Of a DNA stretch of 64,000 nucleotides, positions 57,881 through 64,000 are shown piece after piece. This DNA comes from Tubiluchus corallicola (Eukaryota; Priapulida; Priapulimorpha; Priapulimorphida; Tubiluchidae), in contig JAQGDQ010000089.1 of the NCBI GenBank assembly GCA_030141605.1, positions 310,001 to 374,000 of the forward strand, given 5' to 3'. The position numbers were made by a program, and so were the translations under genes. Positions within the stretch are counted from its first letter, which is position 1; the number at the start of each line of letters is the position of its first letter. Below the pieces are notes generated by a model. The model saw nothing but the letters and a program-made list of their open reading frames with translations, did no database searches and was not told the DNA's origin.

Positions 57881-59284
57881 AAGATTTAGAAATTATTTGT
57901 GGTGTATTAAATTTTTAAAATGTCAAACTGTTATGCGAAGTTGTCTGCCACGGTTGTGCAGTGGGCCTAGTGCATTGGAATGGCTGATGCAATAAAAAAA
58001 TCGACGTGAAAACGCCTATTTTACACGAGCGTTGCACTATTCAAATTGTAAATTAAGTGGAGAAGTGTTTCTCTTCGGACCCAGATTTACAATTGTGTAC
58101 TATGTGTTTGCAGCGTTTTTCTGTGCTACTAAATGTGAACGAAAATGGTGTGATTATTGCTCGACCCTATGTGGACAACACTTCTTTTCAAGACGCATGC
58201 CCCTAACCATTGAATATTTTGAAGGTTCTTTGAAAACTTATAACACATTCAAACATCTGTTGTTGAAATCGGGTGTAATTATCTAACATTTATACAGTTT
58301 TTTTACTAGCTGATGCTTAATTTAGTTTAGTTCGTTCTATTTGTAGTCGGGCACAATAAAGCAATCGGAAAAGAAAATGTGCAGGTGCAATCCAGAATAA
58401 ATGTATGGCAGAATTATAAATACAATAGGCAAAGGGAATGAAGATGTAACGTGAAAATGAGAATGAACATTTGATTCTCAGGGGAATGTAATAAATCTGA
58501 ACATATCAGTATCGCAATGGCAAATGGGGAAAGGTATCATATTAAGTCCACTTACTTACTAATGCTTATTTTAATTCTTCTTGTTATGGACTATAGTCAA
58601 CATTCTTCTGTGAGTGTGAAACTTTATAAATGATATACTTCTGTTTTATGTCTATAATGCGGCCTTTTTTATATTTGAAAATATTTTGCTAGGATTTTAC
58701 ATGGTCAGTGAGATTGTTCCAAATTAATGGCCCAGTAAATGCAATGACGTGCTTAGCAACATTCATATGGAACTAATGATACAACTCCTTGACTTTGTTC
58801 AAGTTTTGAAAGTTATCTTCTACTATATGTAGTTTTATCTCATATTTGAAAAGCCATATCCCAGGCCCATCATCGTTTTCATCTTTTGCATTTTTAAAAA
58901 TCTTATTAACTTTCTTAGTTTGAGTAGCTATCCTTTTGGTATGGTAGGAAAACACCTAAAAAGGTGGTGCATTTTGCCTTGAGCACTAATTTTTCCTTAG
59001 ATGCAAACTTGCCATCATGCCCTCTGCTTGTTTCGTCATCTCCATGACTTTTTTAGTTTTCAATTATTTTAATCTTTGCATTTCTTCCTTGTTCAAAAGT
59101 GGTATGACAGTGTGACAAGTGACTTAGCATGTTATATTTATTTTACTGGTATCACTTAAAGCACAAGAAAACCCTTCATAAACTTAAAGCTTAAAAAATT
59201 CCTTTTGAAATTTCATATCACTTACATACTGCCTTTTTGCATGCAGGCCTTTAATCGACAGTCACGCTGTATAAAACATGTAAA
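57881..59284. other. Stretch without a recognised gene
   Basis: A Cys-rich frame (C...C....C..C....C, about 58128-58180) occurs within 58032-58286, but it begins at a non-ATG codon and its family is not recognised. Confidence 0.4.
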
Positions 59285-59715
59285 TTTGAACTCCCGCGAT
59301 GACCGTTAGACGCAGCCATTTTCACGACAGGTCATTTGAAACAAGTTTACATAATATTCTGTAAAGTTTGAAAAAATAATCAGAGCATTCGTAGCTCACA
59401 AGTCACTAACTACATAAAATTTAAAATTACTGTATCTTGTCAATAACATTAAAAATACGTTTTTGGTTAGTGAGTGGTGCACCTTGGAGGGTGAGTCAGC
59501 GACATTTTACCAATTGGTGAAAACATTTTAAATAATTAATAATTTTCATTTCTAGTTACACCAGTCTTTCTAGCAGGTAAGCGGAAAGCTAAGTAATATA
59601 GATTTGCATGGAAAAATTTTTGAGACATAATTTAACATTGCCTTTTCTTCCCTTGATTTACGTTTTCATACATGACGTCATGTAATGGCCACTTCGGAAC
59701 AGCATTGCGGGAGAT
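59285..59715. mobile_element. Possible element with diverged inverted ends
   Basis: TTTGAACTCCCGCGATGACCG at the left (20-base core TTGAACTCCCGCGATGACCG) and, inverted from the right, TTTAAATCTCCCGCAATGCTG are similar. The likeness continues through GCCATT and a GACGTCA/GACAGGTCA stretch for about 70 bp, with mismatches. No target duplication was established and there is no coding content. Confidence 0.35.
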
Positions 59716-60756
59716 TTAAAATGAAAACAAACTAAAATTCCTTTCAGTGCGAGTACGATATATGCATAAAATTGCTATAAAGTAATATAATTTTTTAAGG
59801 CGATTTTTCTGAAACCTACTTCAGGTACCCCTTTTCTTGTCCTTTAAACTTAGAAAAATTTGCAAAAGACTGTCTATAAAGCATAAAGTTAATTTACACT
59901 GCCACTGAATAGAAATTTTTAAGCGTAATATTAACCGCCAGTCACTTGAAAATTATGATATAACTGTTGGACTTCGCGACTTTTTGTAAGCGCATTGTGG
60001 CTTTCCTTAAGTGCCTGCTTCTTAAACTAATTCAAACTTCTGCAGCTTAACTAATTTTCATGCAAAAATATCACAAAATTAGCTGTCAATTTTTTTGTGA
60101 AAATCATATTTTCGTATGATAGAAATTAACAGTGCGCTGCTTTTTTCAGTCGATAAACCATGTCATTGGTTTAAGAATGGGTGTTCAGAATGAGGGTGCC
60201 CAAGCGAATGAGTTCACAAATTGCACAAGGTGCTTTATTACTAAATCCTTTTAACATTTTTGCGAACATTGAAATAACTTCTCAGACGGCTTGGCCATTC
60301 TTTTAAAGATTGAAGCTGTGATGTGTTACAGATGTGAAACCTTTTGGCATCTTGGGTTCACACGTGTGTATTTGTCAACACATGGGTTCGTCTTATTGGA
60401 ATATGTTTTCTTCTATCCTTATTCCACTAACTAAAAAAACTTATGGTAGAAGTATATTACATACCCAAATATGTCAGCTGGAAGATTCATTTCTTAGCCA
60501 ATCATTTTGAGAGGCATCCAACTTTAGTTAGATTGACTTAAAATTTTCACATTTGTACCTAAAGTTGAGTGAGGTTTTTCAGGTGAGCTAAAGTCTAGTT
60601 TAGCCAGTTCTTTTTGAATTTAGTGTAACATGTGCACGATCCTGCTAAGTAACCACTTCTAGATGATGCACCACCACATTAACAGGCTTTACATTTTTAT
60701 TAAGAAAAGTATAAGGCTTTTAAAATTTTTGAATTTTTTTGACCTTTTATTTGCAG
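59716..60756. other. Putative intron upstream of the coding exon
   Basis: No feature recognised up to the pyrimidine-rich acceptor TTTTATTTGCAG at 60745-60756. Confidence 0.45.
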
Positions 60757-60989
60757 TGTAATATGAATTTTTATCATGGAGTCAATGGCTAAATTTACCC
60801 GACAACTTTCACAGCATATTGACAAGGCAGTGAAAGCATCACAAGGTGGTGTTACATCAGATTCCGACACAGACAGGCTGCTAAAGCACAACCATTCGGA
60901 CACCAGCTTGTCCAGTCGTAGCAGCTGCAGCTCTGTTCCTACAAGTGGAGGTTTCTCAAACAAAATGGCTCCAACTCATCGTCTACCAG
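60757..60989 (+). CDS. First coding exon of an unidentified Ser-rich protein
   Basis: The acceptor TTTTATTTGCAG ends at 60756 and the donor CCAG/GTAGTT starts at 60990. The ATG at 60776 has A at -3 and G at +4, and TGA at 60764-60766 closes the same frame upstream inside the exon, so this is the start. The exon encodes 71 residues plus one base: MESMAKFTRQLSQHIDKAVK (likely amphipathic helix), an acidic DSDTDRLL segment, a Ser-rich low-complexity stretch (SLSSRSSCSS) and NKMAPTHRLP. This looks like the cytosolic disordered N-terminus of a larger protein. No family recognised. Later exons should lie beyond 60990 in phase 1; none was found before 64000. A 9-codon uORF overlaps the start. Confidence 0.6.
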
Positions 60990-61468
60990 GTAGTTATGCT
61001 AGCTACTGTGTCTTTAAAATCAAAGCAAGTGTGCTTACTAGTAGTGGTACATTGATTTCATTTTCATAATTGATTAACTGAATACAAATTTGATTTGAAA
61101 TCTGCTGTAATCGGTTTTCAGGCATAAAATTGATGGTTTTTAAGCATATATTAGCAACTTCAAAATTTTTAATAAGTAATTGTTTGAGTGTAAAGGTTTA
61201 TTACCTTAACCATTCCTGTTTTAATTACAGTGATGGTAGAAAAAGTAAACAGTATAAAGAATTAGTTTTAAATGAGACTATTTTTTTAGTTTGGAGTTTA
61301 CAAGACAGTCTAACAGAACTGCCATCGTCATTAGCTTGTTTATATGTACTTATATTTTATCATCAAAATCACATGCTTGTGCTTATGAGAAACCTTCTTG
61401 CCTAAGCAGCATTGCCAGATTGATAAATTACTGTGCAAAAGTAGTGCCATATTGCTATTTCAGAAGTA
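60990..61468. other. Putative intron
   Basis: Frames at 61130-61491 have no motif. The AG at 61232 (TTTTAATTACAG) is a possible acceptor but leads to an early stop in the required phase. Confidence 0.45.
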
Positions 61469-61616
61469 GTGCTGACAAGCCACTGGCATAGCAGAGTCTA
61501 GTTTTTTGCTGGATTATTGCTGTGCTTATCAGTCTTGATGGCAGATTTCTTTCATTTTAAAATTCTGTCTGCCTGTTGTCTACAATTGACATTATGGGCA
61601 TTTGATGATGACGATA
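61469..61616 (+). repeat. Dispersed SINE-like repeat, copy 2
   Basis: Same orientation and length as 29587-29735, with many substitutions. It starts GTGCTGACAAGCCACTGGCA and ends TTTGATGATGACGATAAT. See copy 1 for the shared landmarks. Lies in the putative intron after the 60757 exon. Confidence 0.8.
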
Positions 61617-61819
61617 ATATCGTGCGGTTTTACGATTTTTCCAAACAATAAATGCAAATGGCATTGGTAATACAGTCGATTTGTATCGGCAGCTGAAAAA
61701 AATCCGTGATCATAAATAAAAACCCAAATCAATTATAAATATACTCAGCTAAATCGATTAATCAGTTCCACCGTTAGTGTTTACTTGTTTGTTCATGTGT
61801 TTATTGTATATGTGTGTAT

Positions 61820-61847
61820 GTAGATAGATAGATAGATAGATAGATAG
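61820..61847. repeat. TAGA microsatellite
   Basis: Seven TAGA units. Confidence 0.95.
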
Positions 61848-64000
61848 CAAAATGACTGAATGGGTTGCCAAAAAATTTGGTACAGTAACAAGTGGACAGG
61901 AAAAGTGACAAGGGCACAGTTTTATTTTTCAAAAAGCTTTGGGATAAAATTTAAGCAAACTTTTTGCCTAACGATGAATTTCTGTTGAAAAAGTTTCAAG
62001 TGATACTGGAATGAAATGCTGTAGAAAATTGCTAAATTATGTGTGCGGCTTTGCCCAATTGAATTTGTAAATTCGTTTTGTTATCTAAATTATACAGGTA
62101 AAAAAGTGGCCAGGTGTGATTTATTGCATCTTTAGCTGACATACCCGCCATGTATAGCCATTTTACCGCCGAATTTATAAAAATCACGTTATTTGTGACG
62201 TAAAATATTCAACTTAGACAATCTAACAAAAATTACTCAACTTAATCTGTGTTAAACAAATTCACTCAAATGTACATACTTTTTCTTGTGTTATCTACAA
62301 GTGTTTAAAAATGGCAAACCTGTCAACTTACCTGTACTTCAACACATACTTCTTTACTTTGACATTGTAGCAGTCATGTTAAGTATAGTCTTCTGATGAT
62401 AAACGTCAGTATTTGTTCCCTGTTCTGTAGCTCAAGTTCAGTTTTTTCTGTTAGCAAGAGATTTCACAATTTTCTGTTAATTGTGAAATAATTGTGAAAA
62501 AACTTTCAATAATAATAATAACAATAACAATAATAATAATTAATGACAATAATATTTGTTTTGTACAGTGTCTAAGTCTACAGACAAATGACTGCACATT
62601 CAAAGACATTTCACAAAAATACAGCTAAAATCATCTCATGACAGAATCATCTCAAGTTCACAAGATTGAACATTAAGCCTACGAAATTTCATAAAGAATT
62701 ACAATAACTAAATACATAAAAATGCACAGACTCATAACATGCGAGCATATTATGACAAATAATTTGATCACTTTTTTAAAGATAGTATGCTATTCTAAAT
62801 GAGTACGTTTTAATCTGTTTTTTAAAAGCACTAGTGTTTGAAACTGTCCTGATGCAGTTAGACAGACATAATTAAGCCCAGTTTAGGTGACATTTGAGTG
62901 ACGTTTTGCTGAAAGGATTCCAAATCCAGAGGTTTGGCAGCACTCTGGAAATGCTAGAATCACTGTAGACGTAATGCAATAGATCGAATGGATTGTAAAG
63001 TGGGGAAATAAAATCTTTTAGTATTAGACTGCCATTTGCAGTGGAAAAATTGTGCAGATTTTTACAGCAAAATATGACTCGCAGTCTCGCAATATGTTAC
63101 GTCACATGAGTCACGTTCGTTTAAAATCCAAGTATAAGTGTATAGGTATTTGAAGCAGTGAATTTAAATCAATAAAACGCCCTGAAAAGTCTCTGATTTT
63201 AATTCGTGTTTAAGCTAATGCTGAGAAATGGAGGCATTTTTACACAGTTTGGCTTGCTGCAACTGCCATTTACCATCAAACAGCAAGTCTTCTAAATGTA
63301 GATGGTTGTGGTGGGACCAGAATCTAGCTCTTTGTCAAGGCTTCTCCATCTAAAAGGAGAAACTGCCCAGTTGCAGTTCAAATTGTAATTTATGTTTTTT
63401 TGTTTAATTCCCAGAAGGATTCTCGTTGTTAAATAGTTTTAGTGTATAGTAGGAAGTGCCTGCCTTTATGATTTTATCGTACACATCGAGTATCAATCAA
63501 TTTGTGGTTGATTCTCAGTGAGTTTATGTAACCGAGCAATTTTTATGTGTATCATTGAGAAAAACTGAGACAGTTGACAAAATTTGGAAGAAATGGAATT
63601 TCCTGCAGCTACATTACACATTGGTCTCTTTTTTTTAGTTAATTTAGCTTAGTTTATTTTACTCTTCTAACATGGACTCTCCATATCTGCATGCTCTAGC
63701 ACGCTTTACAATGGTTACAATGCTAACATTACATACCACTAAGATAATAAATTTTTGTAAAATTATAAAATGTCTAAAGTGGATCCAAAATACGGCAAGA
63801 ATTTAAAAATGTTAAAACCAGTCAGTTTTCAATTTAGATTAAAATATCAAAAAACTTGCATTATGAAGTTAAAAAATCTCTAAGAAGCATGCAAACATTT
63901 CAAACAAGTAAGCGTTCAATTCATGATTTATACAGTTAAAACTATGAAATTACAAAGACAATTTAAAATAGTTTTTAGGAATCAGAAAATGCTTTTAAGA
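61848..64000. other. Stretch without a recognised gene
   Basis: An (AAT/AAC)n run lies at about 62506-62545. On the minus strand near 62775-62830 the frame reads SAFKKQIKTYSFRIAYYL, loosely like the F+..LKT.LF end of LINE proteins, but no WN.LP block precedes it, so it is not called. No exon continuing the 60757 gene was recognised. Confidence 0.45.

Noticed and set aside
62775-62835. LINE C-terminus on the minus strand
   Set aside because: An FKKQIKTYSF-like phrase exists, but no WN.LP block or stop-trailer structure is found at the expected distance.

Overview
The window is AT-rich, intron-rich nuclear DNA from an animal. Three things show this: unmistakable exons of an ADAMTS metalloprotease flanked by consensus GT/AG splice sites, a dense load of transposon remnants typical of Metazoa (CR1/L2-type LINE 3' ends, tRNA-like SINE heads, a solo LTR, hAT, PIF/Harbinger-type and TA-target inverted-repeat elements), and degenerate TTAGGG-type arrays. 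There are no operons, ribosome binding sites or CRISPR arrays. The phylum cannot be read from the sequence. Very large introns and abundant microsatellites suggest a mid-sized or large non-vertebrate genome, but that is inference.

The only gene recognised with confidence lies on the minus strand. Two consecutive exons of an ADAMTS-family (reprolysin, M12B) prodomain lie at 45132-45514 and 27583-27733. They are joined phase 0 to phase 0 across a 17.4 kb intron. The catalytic and thrombospondin exons would lie below 27583 and the signal-peptide exon above 45514; I did not find either. On the plus strand, 60757-60989 is a well-supported first coding exon of an unidentified protein, with a strong start context, an upstream in-frame stop and a good donor. 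It may be preceded by a non-coding exon ending at 57872. Weaker exon or small-ORF candidates lie at 22926-23117, 23865-24026, 41079-41489 and 47244-47523.

The rest is a mosaic of repeats. From left to right: a LINE 3' end (541-940); a short inverted-repeat element with a telomere-like core (1764-1854, second copy 27380-27506); two copies of a roughly 540 bp TA-flanked inverted-repeat element (11716-12264, 14804-15330); a 54-64 bp tandem array (18585-18850); a foldback element (19415-19633); an LTR-like block (19672-20003); a 154 bp tandem array (20609-21120); a 190 bp GA tract; two neighbouring stem-loops (23617-23850); and a solo LTR nested in a LINE tail (25205-25965). Inside the ADAMTS intron lie GAT/GAC microsatellites, a SINE-like dispersed repeat with a second copy at 61469-61616, a tRNA-Thr-like sequence with a T-run terminator, a two-length minisatellite (30620-31110), a 48 bp minisatellite with a decayed C/A-rich flank (39780-40910) and a hAT MITE with a near-perfect 8 bp target duplication (42525-42798). 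Upstream of the ADAMTS exon lie a 1.69 kb PIF/Harbinger-like element that still carries MADF and BESS-like coding remnants but no visible transposase (48011-49697), and a 277 bp tandem duplication containing CCCTAA-like stretches (52456-53000).

I saw no convincing new multi-gene system. The most informative observations are the nested and paired transposons, the telomere-like MITE family and the MADF/BESS-only element.
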